This document shows, one piece after another, positions 38,701 through 51,800 of a DNA stretch of 64,000 bases (position 1 is its first letter; every line of letters starts with the position of its first letter). The notes beneath the pieces are model-generated. The model had not been told where the DNA came from. It saw nothing but the letters and a program-made list of their open reading frames with translations, and searched no databases. Source of the DNA: Thunnus maccoyii (Eukaryota > Chordata > Actinopteri > Scombriformes > Scombridae). The DNA is taken from assembly GCF_910596095.1 (NCBI RefSeq), contig NC_056550.1, positions 20,072,001 through 20,136,000 on the forward strand, written 5' to 3'. Made by a program: the position numbers and the translations under genes.

Positions 38701-41700
38701 AACACAATTGAAGCGTTGTCAAGAGCATGCCAAGCCAACTGGCAGTGATATAACCCTAACCCTAAAGCCATGTTGGCCAATCAGAAGCCTGAAAAAAAAC
38801 TATTTCCAGTAGGCCACTAGCAATGTAGCAATGTAGCAGTGACCTTTGTAGCACCTCTGTTCCTCAATATAGTTGGAGAATAACTGCACATTTATGTGTG
38901 AACATATAAAAAGTCCTGTTAGCAATGTCAGAACCAGCAGTATTTTTGCCGCATCCGCCGTTGCACGAAATGTCGCCTCATGTCAACAAAAGAGATAATG
39001 ACACACATTCTGACGCCACAAGCCAAAAATTCTGTTTTCCTTGTCTACACATCAACACTGAAAATGGAGTTTCTGAAAATCTTCACCCTGGAAGGAGTTT
39101 TTCCAAAAGAAAAATGCAGTTTGCATTTGGAAAGATGGCTAAAACCAATAGAAAAAGCTATGTTTTCAAAAATACCTGCGTACATGTGGATTAGGCCTTA
39201 ATCAGCTTATTTCTACATGTATCTTATCTTTTTGCACATCCTTTTCCACACTCAGCTCTTCTTTTTTTTTTTTTTTTCTCTGGAACCTTCTCCTCAGAGA
39301 TTTCCTCCTCTACTAGCAGTTTGACGGTCTGTAAAGCAATGAGGATCTTGTCCTTCCGTTCCTCCAGCTCTTCTTTGAGTTTGGCAGTTTCTGCCTGGAG
39401 GGCCTGGCTTGCCTCTTTCTCACCCTGGAGCTGAGTGGCAAGCTCAAGGCTGGTGGAGGTCTGTTCCTCGAGTCTTATTTTCAGGTCCTTTACCTGCTGC
39501 TCCGTCATTTCACGGAGGGCCCCCGGTTCAGCCTTCAGCTTATCGATCAGCTCCTGGTCCTCACTCACCCTGTCAGCATGAGACTTCATCTCTGTCTCAA
39601 GTTTTTCTTGATGGGTGGCTCTCTCTTTCTGAAGCTAGTCAGTGAGTTTCTTTCTGCCCTTGTCCTGGAGGTTGCTGGTTAAATGCTCCACCTCTCTCTG
39701 TCTCCGGCCTGTTGGAGAACTCGGTAGCCTTTTCCTCCTGGCAGATAATGTGTCGCTCTGCACCTTGGAGGTGAGCCTTCAGCACCTCGACCTGTATTCC
39801 AATAGCCTCATTTTCTATGGCTAACTCCTTGGGGTCAAAGGCTGACGGATTCTTTTTCTAAGTCGTATTGTCATGTGTCACACTCTGTCTCTGATGAAGA
39901 CTTTTTCAGCTGTTCGTAACTTGTTTAAAGGTGTGGAATGAACTGGATACTTCAGTATGCAAATACCTGCCGATGTCATAAGAAGAGTGGAGTTATTGCT
40001 GTGTGACGCTCAGAGTTCAAAAGTTCTGCAGTTCTTGTTGTTGTTTTTACATGTTTACATTCACTTCACCTGGACCTTCTCACAGGTTGTCCTGTATAGT
40101 TTGGTTCAGTTTCTTGTTGAAGCACTCTATCCCCTGAGAATCATTAAAAGGATAGGTTCACAGTTTTTCACGTCTGTCCTAAAGCAATAGTCAGGTGTCC
40201 AAATGAACATTGACATGTTTTTCTTTCTGTAATCATTCCTCCTGTTCATGCTGGCCTATTAGAGATCCCTTCATAATTCACTTTCAATGTTAATGATGGG
40301 GGAGAAAATCCTTCCGTGTGTGCAAAAAGGCATTAAAAATGTATCAGAAGCTAATATGAAGCTTCAGCCATCCAAATTAGTCAAATCAAGTCAATATCTT
40401 TCAAAGCTGCAGTGTTTTTAGTACCAAATTTCCTCTTTTCCTCTCTGTTACTATGATGGACCTTTTACTAAAAAAGAATATGGAAGATATCCACTTTATT
40501 TGACTACCTCAGATGACCTTATATTATCTTCATAAACTTTTAAATACATTTTTTTCTCAAAATGGGGACTGTGGATTTTGTCGCCCATGACTCCCATTAT
40601 AAGTGCATCTGGGGAGGATCTTCTAATAGTCAGTATGAACAGGAGAATGATTACAGCAAGCAAGACCTGTTTCAATGTCCATATGGACACCTGACTATTG
40701 TTTTAGAGCTGACTTGAAAAATTGTGAACCTATCCATTAAAGACCCTACGTGTGATCCAAATGTAAACACAAGGGCCGTCCCACCATCAACATTCACTTT
40801 ATACACAGAAGTGAAAAACACTAGTCTTATTTCTCAAAATGTCAAAGTTGTTATTTTGAATAAGAATAAAGACCATTAAGAAAAATATAATAGGTGTAGT
40901 AGAGTTATTATTAGGAATAACTGTGCATTGAATTGTGATTTTGAAGTACATAATAAAATTGCACATAGGGCTGTGCAATATAAGGATATATATCATGTGA
41001 TGATAGAAAAACATCTGTTTCATATTATGCTCTATTATTTTATTTTGTTGTGTCGCAGATCACACTCTTTATGACAGTATTTTTCAAATTAAATTTGGAG
41101 TCTGTCCATCTTTTTCACAGATTACATTAATAAATTACTCTTATTGGCTTTTTATTCACAAAGCTTTTATTGCACTTACAGTAATGTAACGAGCATAGTT
41201 GTCATCAACTCGAGTACTTTACCTGGTTCACTGTCTCTCCTCTGCTCCGCTGTGTGTGCAGCAGCTCAGGGTGAGAGTCTCTACTGCATTTTGCTGTCGT
41301 TTATGGTCTCACTACTCTCCTCTGCTCTCTGTGGTTCAGCAAGTGCAGGGCTGAGCCCACCGTGTGTGTGCTGCACACACAGCAGAGCTACCGACTAGTA
41401 GGATTAGGAGGTATACTTTTTGTCATATCTCACAGGTGCTTTATTCTATCATTCCAATTTTTCATGACTTTGTCAATTAATTTGTTCCTAATGACATCAT
41501 ATCATTGTTTTCTGTTTCTGTTTTAATTAGTGATTTTTAAAAATACCAATGTATTGGGGTCCTGTGGGAACCTAGTCAAAAACACCCAATTCCAACTATG
41601 CAGTTTTAATAGATGTAAATATTTATTGAGTTCATGTTTGTCATGGGTCCTAATTTAAAATATCACATGATATCAGGGGGGTAGGAGCACTCTGTCAGTC

Positions 41701-42558
41701 ATTTATTTTCATTTTACACAATATACAAATTAACTGTAACTTTCATAAAATAATAACACTCCTAATCTATTCCCCATCGATCCCCATCTATTTTTCCAGA
41801 TGACATTAATTACATAACTAATAATGTTTTGAGAAGAAATAAGTCACCATTTTACTGTGATGGTTTATTACAGTAGTTTAGTCTAGGGGTTCCCAGAGAC
41901 ATTTAGTCAGTGACATTAGACATTAGTATACCCCCTTGATTTTGTTCATTTGATTTTGCCTCAGATACCAGAGCTGAAGGAAGACATTCGCCTCCCTGAT
42001 TATTGCTGTCTTGGTGAGGGGGACGAAGACGATATTACTATAAATGCGTGGTTTGGGCCTGGAGGTACAGTGTCTCCTCTCCACCAGGACCCTCAACAGA
42101 ACTTCCTGGCACAGGTGACGACAATAAAAGTGTTTTATGAATCCAGTTAATGTCAAAAATCTGTCACGTGATTGCTGTTTGTTTAACTCAAGGGATTTTC
42201 TCATGTGTACATCAGGTGGTGGGAAGCAAATATATTCGCCTATATTCCCCAGAGGACACAGACAAGCTTTACCCTCATCAATCACAGCTCCTTCACAATA
42301 CCAGTCAGGTGGGATTGACAGTCCATAGAGATAGTACATGTTGTTGAGTGCAAATATATGCAGTATTTCCAATTTCTGACTCCTTCCATGCAGGTGGAGG
42401 TTGAGAATCCAGACACGGTGCAATTCCCGGAGTTTGCCAAGGCTCCGTATCTCGAGTGTGTGTTACAGCCTGGAGACATGCTGTTTATTCCTGTCCAACA
42501 CTGGCATTATATCCGATCCTTAGAACTCAGCTTCTCTGTCAGCTTCTGGTGGTCATGA
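35751..42558 (+). CDS. kdm8: KDM8/JMJD5 JmjC oxygenase, complete, 7 coding exons
   Basis: Coding exons: 35751-36203, 36890-37062, 37837-37969, 38079-38144, 41965-42114, 42216-42308 and 42394-42558. All have GT/AG borders and compatible phases, giving 410 codons against about 416 in human JMJD5. The N-terminal helical part (about residues 1-150) includes [20 protein letters not shown]. The C-terminal JmjC domain starts near residue 170 and ends in FSVSFWWS. The iron ligands are visible: H315 and D317 in SPLHQD, and H394 in HWHYIRS. The family is a nuclear Fe(II)/2-oxoglutarate oxygenase. Arginyl hydroxylation of RCCD1 and RPS6 is established; H3K36me2 demethylation and histone-tail proteolysis are reported but disputed. 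The ATG at 35751 opens the first long conserved block and lies 30 bases after a good acceptor (35719-35720), so an upstream non-coding exon is likely. Intron 4 (3.8 kb) is enlarged by mobile elements. ATTAAA at 42572 and AATAAA at 42830 are poly(A) signal candidates. The catalytic residues are intact and there is no sign of decay. Confidence 0.97.
36552..36592. repeat. CCCTCTT pyrimidine tandem in kdm8 intron 1
   Basis: Five to six near-perfect TTTCCCTC/TTCCCTC units make a 40-base one-sided pyrimidine tract. Confidence 0.8.
38594..39198. mobile_element. MITE with TCCACACGTACATG ends in kdm8 intron 4
   Basis: The left end AGCCCGAGTCCACACGTACA, with TATTTTTGAAAA, faces the inverted right end AGGCCTAATCCACATGTACG, with TATTTTTGAAAA. 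About 605 bases, no transposase. It sits just upstream of the coiled-coil pseudogene. Confidence 0.7.
39224..39925 (-). pseudogene. Decayed coiled-coil protein copy inside kdm8 intron 4
   Basis: On the strand opposite kdm8, about 650 bases read as a heptad-rich coiled coil through several breaks. In order the pieces are [62 protein letters not shown], then after a frameshift near 39700 [20 protein letters not shown], then [20 protein letters not shown] and EELEERKDK. In-frame stops and at least two frameshifts interrupt it. It has no introns and ends in a long A-run (poly-T at 39260-39279 on the + strand), as expected for a reverse-transcribed copy or internally primed fragment. The parent gene was not recognised. 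Confidence 0.7.
40144..40740. mobile_element. Foldback MITE with inverted repeats over 100 bases, kdm8 intron 4
   Basis: The left arm starts TTAAAAGGATAGGTTCACAG, then TAAAGCAATAGTCAGGTGTC. The right arm is its inverted match (ATGGATAGGTTCACAATTTT, TAAAACAATAGTCAGGTGTC) and extends through TGTAATCATTCTCCTGTTCAT. TTAA lies at both borders (40144-40147, 40737-40740). A common teleost family with no coding potential. Confidence 0.75.
40975..41700. repeat. Probable hAT-type dispersed element remnant
   Basis: It begins TAGGGCTGTGCAATATAAGG, a hAT-like start seen in fish. It includes the 48-base block shared inverted with 24571-24619, and the right end may lie near ATATCACATGATATCAG (41660-41677). 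The right terminal repeat is not convincing. Confidence 0.4.
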
Positions 42559-45500
42559 TTGCAAATCCATAATTAAAAATACAATTTTGGTAGAATAACA
42601 TTTGAGTTCTGCTTGTTTTGTGCTACTGCTGCAGAGAGAAATCAATCACCACTCTCTTTTGGTGTTCTTAACTAATGCAGGGCTAATTCTCATAAATGTT
42701 AGGATAACCGCTGATCACACAAACCTTTGATCCATGAACAATGAACACACACTGCTGAATGATTAGTTTAATTGTGCTGTTGATGATTGCAACAACATCT
42801 ATTGTGCGTAAAGCTACCAGCAAGGAAAAAATAAAACCAAACAAATGAGCAGTTAAAACTGTTTGTGTTCATTTCATCCTGCATATAATTTACGGAGGGT
42901 TGTTAGTCATCTAATTTGATAGGATATGTTTTTCTTTTTCAAATTGGCTTCTTTAATTGTGTTCTCAACCTTATTCCTACAAATATCCTCAGATGTGTGA
43001 TTTCCATAATTCATGGAAATGAGGCAAGCCTTCAAATTTAATAAGCTACAAGTGAGCTACAGGTACAGAAATATGGTTATAAACATGACTCTCTGGTTAA
43101 ACTGACAGTCTGAGGCAATCATGCAGGTCACAGATGAGAATTAATGAATTAAATGAATTAATTCCCTGGGCACAGACAGAATTTGAAATTAAAATTGTCT
43201 CATTGGTTAAGTACCCTGACAGTAAAACTCTTGTCTAGAACAGAAAAAACACAAATGCCTGATTACAAAGACTGCAGCACTTCATTTCAGATTTCAGACC
43301 TCTAACAAACCCAGTCATGTATTCTGTACGTTCATTTCACTCAAGACTGCAAATTAGAGCCATGCAATGTACAAGGATGTGACAACATGAAGTAGATCAG
43401 GTCTGATGTATACATTTGATCTGCTTTTCAGCTTAAATTCACAGTGAGCTTAAGTAGTGTTTTGGGAAATCATAGGCTGCACAAGGCAGACAACTTCTGA
43501 GGAGGAGCAGAGGAGTTGTGTGGGATTGTTTTTAATAAAACCGCTCAAGAGACGGCCATTAAATGGGCTGGGGTTTTTTTTCCTCTTATTTCCCCCTAAA
43601 TTATGAAAGATGAGTGAGGAATTTGAACAGAACTAACAATGTAATAACAATTTAAAACACAAGAAAGTGACTAAAACAAGCAATTTGCTGCAAAAATAAG
43701 AGCTCTTTCACATCTTTCCATATGTAGAAAAGCTTTTTGACTGAAATTTAAGTCACTTTTGGCTCTAAGTGCCTCTGAATTCGATAAACGTTTGCTGATA
43801 AAGGCATATTAAATACTGAGTAGTTGATATTTGCTTCTTGTTAAAATCTCTGTGGCAGTGCTGCAGATAAGACAGCCTCATTGTTACAGATAAAAAGCGA
43901 AAAACTTGTTTTTAAATGACTTTAAGATTTTCAGTTGAGAAATGGTATGGACTAATTGCTGATGCATTGAGCATGCCATGTTCAGGTAATAGACTTATCT
44001 AAATGTAGTTACTTTCCTTACAAGGTTATCTCTCTAAACCAATATTATGAACACTGCCAGAATTCAATTCTGTGAGTAAATGCTGTATACTTCACTTAGA
44101 CCGTCAGTGCTCTGCTGTTGTCAAGTAAGTGGCACAATTGACTTAAGATCACACAAAACTGCTTACTCTCATTATAAAGTAATCAATACTCAATTACCAG
44201 TGAAGTAATGTGGGACCTCTGGGTCTATAACCCTCTCTCTTCCATGGAGACCCTCGCCTCCTGCTCCGCTTTTGATTAATAGCCTCACGGTTCTTTGGCA
44301 AATCATGGATAAAGCCGGTAGATTTATCTTGTTTTGTGATACAGTTAAGTGACTGCTGGATCTACATTGGTTAAGTTATGGCAAGTCAAACCCAGAATAC
44401 CTTCAAAAATGGAACACAGACGGCTGTAAAAAGACCTTTTCTAGGTTTTAGTCAGCAAACTTATCCAAATTATTCCCACAAACCTGCTTCTTGAAACAAG
44501 GCTGTGCTATATTTTAAGTATTTTCAAGGCAAATGTACGTGTTTTAGTGCCAGAGCTGCAGGCAGAAGGGAGCATTCAAAGATCCCCTCCAGATATGTTT
44601 GAAGACATGAGAATAATACTCTACTTCACTGTAAAGTCCATTCTCAGTATATGTACACTGGAGGCTTCACATTTCCATATAACACTTATGCAAGTTGTAT
44701 ACTGGACCACAATTGGGTCCAGAATTGTTGTGATGTCACAAATCATGCTTGCAAGTACATGCTTTAAAGTCACATTAAAGGGGAGCAAAGAGAAACTTTC
44801 CACTTTGAGCAGGTGAATGTGAAAACGGCCTTCCAGCGTCAAACTCAAACATCCAACTAAAGGAACGAGACGAAGAAGAACATTTTCACTGGACTTTAAG
44901 CAGTTCTCTTAATTGGGTTCAGTCGAGGAACATAAAATTCAATCAAAAACTGGTCAAAACCAGTGGTTGACTCACCAAGTAGCTCTCAATATGTCTAATT
45001 TACAGGTCCTTACCAAATAGTCCTCTACATGAATATTTATCCATTCCCTTTTTTTAACATTTTGTCAGTCATTTTCAAATGATGATATTTCCTTACTAAC
45101 AGTGGCCTTGAATGTGTTATATATGAACACCATCTGAGCTACATGTGTATTGAAGATTGCTATAGAAGACAGTAAATACTTCCGTTTACTAGAACAATGA
45201 GAATGCAAAATGCATAAAACTTTATTTATCAAAGATTTAAACACTGACATTACATTAATATGCACAATTTACAAAAAGTTAAGAACAATGATTGTCAAGC
45301 GTTACTTAGTTAAGACTTTTCTGAAATATAATGACCTCCATTATATTCTCTCATATATTCCATCAAACTGTCGGTCATTCTGACAAACTATGACCAGAAA
45401 AGATAAACTAAAAGTTTTAGATACATAAAATATTTTCAACAAACCTGAGCTGGAAGCACTGCAGATAAGTATGAGATAAGGTGAGTGGTTATTTTTACAG

Positions 45501-45865
45501 TTCTACAGTAAGAACAATGCAGGGGTGCAGTGAAAAATAATGTTAATGATTAACTACGGTCACTGGGTAATGTCGGATAATTACAATAGAAAATGTGCAA
45601 GGTACAGTTCAGCTTTGATGCTGATAACCATGTCATACAATTTAACGGTTTTATTCAGGCAACCTGGTTTCATTTGTAGTATCAGTTCAAACTATTCTGA
45701 GTGTAAATGTTATCCAAATGTGTATGAGTTTCAGTGCATTACTATGTAAAGAGACTTTAAGATCACCCCTCATGAAACAAAAGCTGCAGGATTCCTTTTT
45801 ATGAGAGCTTCAGTTACTCCCAAAAGGTGTCTGTCCCACAAAACAGACAGACAAACACATTCATT
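42559..45865. other. Convergent 3' interval between kdm8 and mfsd11
   Basis: It holds both 3' UTRs and the shortened MITE copy at 44575-44899. kdm8 poly(A) signal candidates are ATTAAA at 42572 and AATAAA at 42830; for mfsd11 the candidate is TTTATT at 45221 on the + strand. The rest is AT-rich DNA with no recognised feature. Confidence 0.5.
44575..44899. mobile_element. Internally shortened copy of the same MITE family
   Basis: It starts TTCAAAGATCCCCTCCAGAT and ends near TTCACTGGACTTTAA. It has the family's internal blocks (AAGTCCATTCTCAGTATATG, ACTGGAGGCTTC, CAACTAAAGGAACGAGA) but lacks about 200 bases found in the copy at 33772. It lies between the convergent kdm8 and mfsd11 3' ends. Confidence 0.7.
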
Positions 45866-48800
45866 CTAATAGTCCTGCAGATCTGCAGAAAAGTTCTGCA
45901 TCCTCTCCACCACAAAGAAGCAGAGTGTTCCAGAGAAGCCCAGAATGACCATCAGTAGGAGCTGCCACATCAGCAGGAGGTAACCACTGTAGAAGAACGC
46001 CACTGCTGCAAACACAGACTGACAACAGATAACAATTTCACTTTGTTGTTTAAAAGAGGAAGTTACTCTCGCATCACTGGACAGCAAAGATGCCCAACAG
46101 TGACTCCTGGACTGCAGGAAATAACACTCACATATGTTATTCTTACCACAGTCAAACTAACAGATCCCAATGATGCATTTACTGTCACTTAAAACAAATT
46201 AACTCATAGTACAAAGAGTTAAGTAAGACCTTGAATTCAACCACATAAATACAACTATAAAAAAATGTACACATAACTTCGTATTGTCAATATCTTTTAT
46301 ACAATCTTTACTATGTGCTACAGATAATTCCATCTGTGTGCACATATTTAACAAAGATACAGATTTCACTTTAATCATTTTAGATTTATGCAAAATATAA
46401 ATGCTTAATACCACGTAGAATGTTATGTTTATTAGACCTCTGTAGCAACATGTTTGTTATGCAAATGTTATTTAATGTTTTTGTTTTTATATGCTGCATC
46501 TAAATTCACTGTTATGTTCACATTTTAATATCTATAAAATATGTTAAGAAAATGCCATAATTTATAGGGTTTATTTCTTGTAAGAGAAAGTGTTTGCACC
46601 ACAGGAGACTGAGGAAAAGAGGGGAGATTTAGAGGCGTCTGTGGGCCTTGTTGTTTTCATTTTAATGGGGCTTCAGGTGAATTTATTTCACACTTGACAA
46701 GACAACATTTTAACCCAGCTTTGCTCGGCTCTGCAAACAATGTCTGAGAATTGGCAACTCAGGATTACCTGGATGAATTTGAAGATGGCAAAAGCAGGCG
46801 TGCTGTGTTCTGCATAAACACAGCCTAATATGCTGTAGAGCTGTGTGTTGAAACAGCTGTCCCCAAGTCCAAGCAGGAAACTACACAACAGGGCAATGGA
46901 TACACTGAGGAAGAAAGTATAGTTCTTATTAAAACACAAGTTCATTGCACGTCCTGATGACCAACTCCTCCTTACTGACCAATTATTGGAGAAATTAACT
47001 ACCTTGGAGTTAGAAATGGGTTTTTCTGGGTGGTGGTTGTAAAGACGACAGGGGCGTCATCAGGTATGTTAAGGAAGATCAAATAGAAAGCAACGAAATG
47101 GACAACCATTCCCAGAAACACCACAGAGGTTCGCCTGAAGCGATTGTTCTTACACAGCAATCCAAACAAGCCTCCACCTGGCGAGAGAGAACACCTGTAT
47201 GAATGCAATGACCCTCACAACACTTTAGTGACTGTAAATACACTTAACAAGTTCTGACAGAGGAAATGTAAACTCACCTACGATTTCTCCAATGCCTATC
47301 ACAATCCCAGAGATCCCAATCAAGCCTTTAGCTGCTGCTCCAAACTGTGTAGTGGCTCCGATACATGTTCCATACACTCCACTGTAGAAAGCTAGCTCCA
47401 GGCCTGGAGAACAAGGAGGGCATGCTGTAGCTGCAAGCCATCACTGGAGGCCAAGATACTTACTGTATTACATGAATGCATTCTCCATTTGACTTACCGC
47501 TATACACCATGCAGGGACTCAGGAGCACCATAGTTTTAGCCTTCAGAAGCTGCAGTATGGTTTCTGAAAAGGAGAGGACACAATAGACTGATTTGAATTG
47601 CTAATAAATAAAGATTATATTCCTGGCACTAATACGCTCCCTTTACATCTGGATTGAGAGTAGATAAAAACACACACGATAAAGCCCCGTTTTCCTCTGA
47701 TAATTAAAGTTGAGCGAAGGTAGAAGATGTTAAAATATTCTGTCTCTATATGTCATTTGAATGCAGGCAGGAAAACACCCAAAAGAGACTTTCACTCAGC
47801 CAGTTAGGGAAATTCAGATTTTCAAAGAAGAAATCCCTCTAGGTTTGTTTCTATATGCCTGGATGCCCCTTTTCTGACATAAATCAGCGTTTACTTTGAT
47901 AAACCCGATACCTTTAAGGCAGGCGTACACAAGTCTACAAGCACACAAGATACGTGCGAGACAAAGAGCAATCTGATCATCCAAACAACTTGAGGCTGCA
48001 CTGAAGACAGGTGCAAGTGCAGCAGAGTTTCCAGTAGACAAACAAAGATATAATCTGAAATATACACTTGCACAGGCAGTTTCTGTGTACTCTGATGTAA
48101 CGCTAGAAGATTTGTATCCACATAAAAGCAATTTTTACTTTTAACTGCCTGAGACTGCCTGCTAGTTTCAGACTAAGAACAATGAAATATGGAGAACTAG
48201 GTTACCTGCAGTATGCCAAAGAACATTTCTCTAAGTGCTTTAGTGTGTTTTTCTAAAGCTATTATATCAACTGTGAAGAAACCCATCTTTCAGACGATGT
48301 AGATTTACACTATATGTGCATTTTGAACTTGTGTAGATTAATTCTACATGGATACATAATGAATACAGTAAATTTATGTTGATGCAACATATAAATGAGT
48401 GAATATGCATTATTTTAAGAAAAAACACTGGTGTGGTATTCCAACAGCAAAACTTACTGAACTCTGACTTGGCATCTTGCATGGCAGTATTTGCTCTGTG
48501 CTTATACCTAAACAAAAGAAAACACATTCATTGTAACACCCACAAAGCTGAAATAAATCAACAGAAATACAAGAGACACAAACAGGGATATAACTTCCGT
48601 CAAGTAAAGAACCGGAGAAGTAATTTACAGATACAGAGACTTAAGCTACAGATTACAAGGATTCCTCAAAATCCCCCCCAGACCGCAAACAGTGTTTTTC
48701 ACAGCAAATGATGTCTCCCCATAGGATTCTTTGTTATGCTGTTGGAATCATGCACACACTCAAACTCAGCCAATAAGCACGGATCAAATACCTGCATCTA

Positions 48801-51800
48801 GCAGGTGTCCAGAAAACACAATCTGTTACCAAAATGCAGTCAAAAACAGGCTGAGAGAATCTGTTTTGTCCACAATTAGCAGCCTAACAACATTTTTCTA
48901 TATGTTCACCTATTTTCAGTGTAGTGTTGTTCTTTACATATCCTTGTGTTTGGGATTTTAATGACTCAGTATTCTTTGATACCAGCTTTATATATTTTTT
49001 TAGCTTAATAAAATAATGAAATGAAATAAAATTTTTCATTATGTCTGAAATGATGCCGAGGGCCGTGCCTGAAGAGATCAGCATTTAACTGCTGTCACTC
49101 TCGAAAAGAAAGTCTCCATCCAGCTGCCCCAAGCGTTCCTGATTGCACCCTCTGTATGTATGTATGAAGTGTTATGGTTAGGCTTGACTGTCAATTTGTC
49201 AGTGATCTGGACAAAAGGGTCAGTGTAATTTTTGTGATGGACAAGAGTGGTTTAAAACTCCTGCAGAGCTGGGGTGGATAGTTGTCTTTCAAACCTTCAC
49301 AAAATCCAAGGTGACTTATTTAAAAAAAAAAAAAAATCCTAGATTGTTTGGTTAAAGCTTAAAGGTACACTATGCAGGATTTGTTGGTTGGTGTTTGTAA
49401 ACAAACAACATTCAAAGTTGGCCTCCCTGACCCAATGGGTGCGAGAGAGAGAGACTGAATGAGGAGAGCGAGCTGTGCTGGAGAGAACAAAGCCCTGAAT
49501 CAGATAAATAAAATGTTATTTTCTGATTTTTTCACAGCTGTTACGTTCTAAAATAAACACACCCACACCTCTGCACAACCCTGCAGGAAGGTGCTGCATT
49601 GCTGGATTTTATGTGGGTGCAGAGTTTCAGCCTGTCCGCTGTGGACTCTCTGCTCTGCATGTGTGTAGCTCAGCCCCACCTTCAGTCAACCAGACACACA
49701 GACCTGTTGCTCTTTATACATCCATGACACAGAGACAAAGAGCAGAGTGGAGCAGAGGAGAGAGAGAGACGGAGATAGCGATGTAACCTGGTCGCTATGC
49801 TATAAGTCCCGACCTCACACCCTGCACGCTGTTGGCTGGGGGCTACACACCCACTGCCCAAAGGCCCAGAAGCGTCCCGAACACAGCAAAATAATAAGAA
49901 AATACAGGCAGAGGGCAAAGTCTCTGCAGATAAAAACATCTCCAAACTTCTAGAGGGTGATGACTGAGAGGGATTATTTTTGTATGAGTCTATACATTGT
50001 GTTTTTTTAGGAAATCCTGTATAGTATACCTTTAACACGGTCAACTGAATGAAAGGTTCATACTCTCAGCATCCTTTTTCAATAGTGGTTTATACATGTT
50101 TATACTGTATATTCTGTGAGTGATTTTGAGTGATTTTGTGAGACTACAGTGAAAACTGTGTAATTACGGTATAGGATATTCATTTACATCACTCGGGCTG
50201 AGAGCAGGGACTGCCCCTCCTCTTCAGAGAGCATCTCCTCTTCATGATGGCTTTTTCGCAACACCAGGAAGCTGAGTGTGCCCAATACTGAGGCGACCAA
50301 CAGGAACAGGAAAATGTTTTTCCTGCTGCCGTCTGAGAGAGGAAGATTAAAATAAACCGGTTAATTAAAATACACAATATATATTATCAGCATTAAGCTC
50401 AAGCATATTCTGAATAACAAATCACTCATATAATCCTCTTGATAATGTGCTTTCATCATCATGCTACATTTTGCTATTATAATCATTGCAGTGCTTACTC
50501 AAGTATTAACCCTACCTGATATTTCTGTTCTTCCATTCCAATCAAAATAAATGTAAAGATTGCCAAACAGCATGCTGTAAATGAGAGAAGTAATGTGTAA
50601 ATCAAATTAATAAATGAAAAACATGACATTAACACAAATCACAATGGCATTTTTCACATACAAAGGCAACATGGCATGGCTGCTGGAGGAAACCCTTGAA
50701 TCTCCAATGACTTTCATTCTGTTTTATGACTAAATGAATTACGTAACCTAACCTTTCCCTTCGCGTAGGCTCATAAAACCTATTGATTAATGTTAGAAAT
50801 CCATTGTCTTCTGGCTAAAATAAGACTGTTCTTAATTCACAACAAATGTTTTGGTGACACATAGTTTTCATATGACAACACTATGTACTACACCATGCCC
50901 TCATCCATTAGAATGAAACTATAACATGAGGAAATTCACAATTAGAGAGCTGTAAAATCCAACTAACCCCACACTGTTAAACTATTATATATTGTCCAAA
51001 ATCACTCCCTACTTATTACATAGGGCTGCAGCTAACAATTATTTTTACTATTGATTAATCTGCCAATTATTTTCTTGATTCATAATTTTGTCTATAAAAT
51101 GCCAGAAAATAGTAAAAAAGTATAATTATAATTCCAAAGATTACGTCTTTAAATGTCTTGTTTTGTCCGACCAACAGTGCAAACCCCAAAGAGATTTAGT
51201 TTACTATCATACGCGACAAAGAAAAGCATTAAATTGTTACATATGTGAAGCTATTTTTTGGCATATTTGCTTAAAAAATGACTAAAATGAGTATTTGATT
51301 GTCAGAATAGTTGCAGATTCAATTTCTGATGGATAATACAAATAATAAACAGAGACTCCCTGGTCAGTCTCCGTTGTCTTAGTTGAAAGTACTTCCCAGT
51401 TGCCTCTGGGCCCAGGAAGCAACTGTACACACACAGAATGCAGTTATCGAATGCTGTATACACAATGCTGTATATACAAAAGATTAAAGATCAGCACCAG
51501 AAGACTTGTCTTATACCCCTGCACTGAGAACAACAAGGCTATAAACTGACGCAAACAGCTCCCTTTAGTTATCTCCGACTGGCACCAGTCCTTGCAACAC
51601 ACACTAATGAGAAATGAGCCCCTGCAAAGCCACATCTTATCCTTATGGTTCATCCGTCTGGCCCACGCTAAGTGTGATAGAAGTTACATGCTTGTTAAAG
51701 TCAACATGAAATGAAAAATGTCTTTTAGATCACATCCTCAGTCATACTGTGCACCTATTTAACAATATATGCTAAAAAAAATACCAAAAAAATCAATTTC

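Noticed and set aside
41923..42423. 166-codon open frame on the - strand
   Set aside because: It lies antisense to kdm8 exons 5-7 and their introns; the + strand reading is the conserved JmjC domain.
49682..50044. 120-codon open frame on the - strand
   Set aside because: It is almost entirely inside the MITE at 49358-50035, a non-coding repeat.
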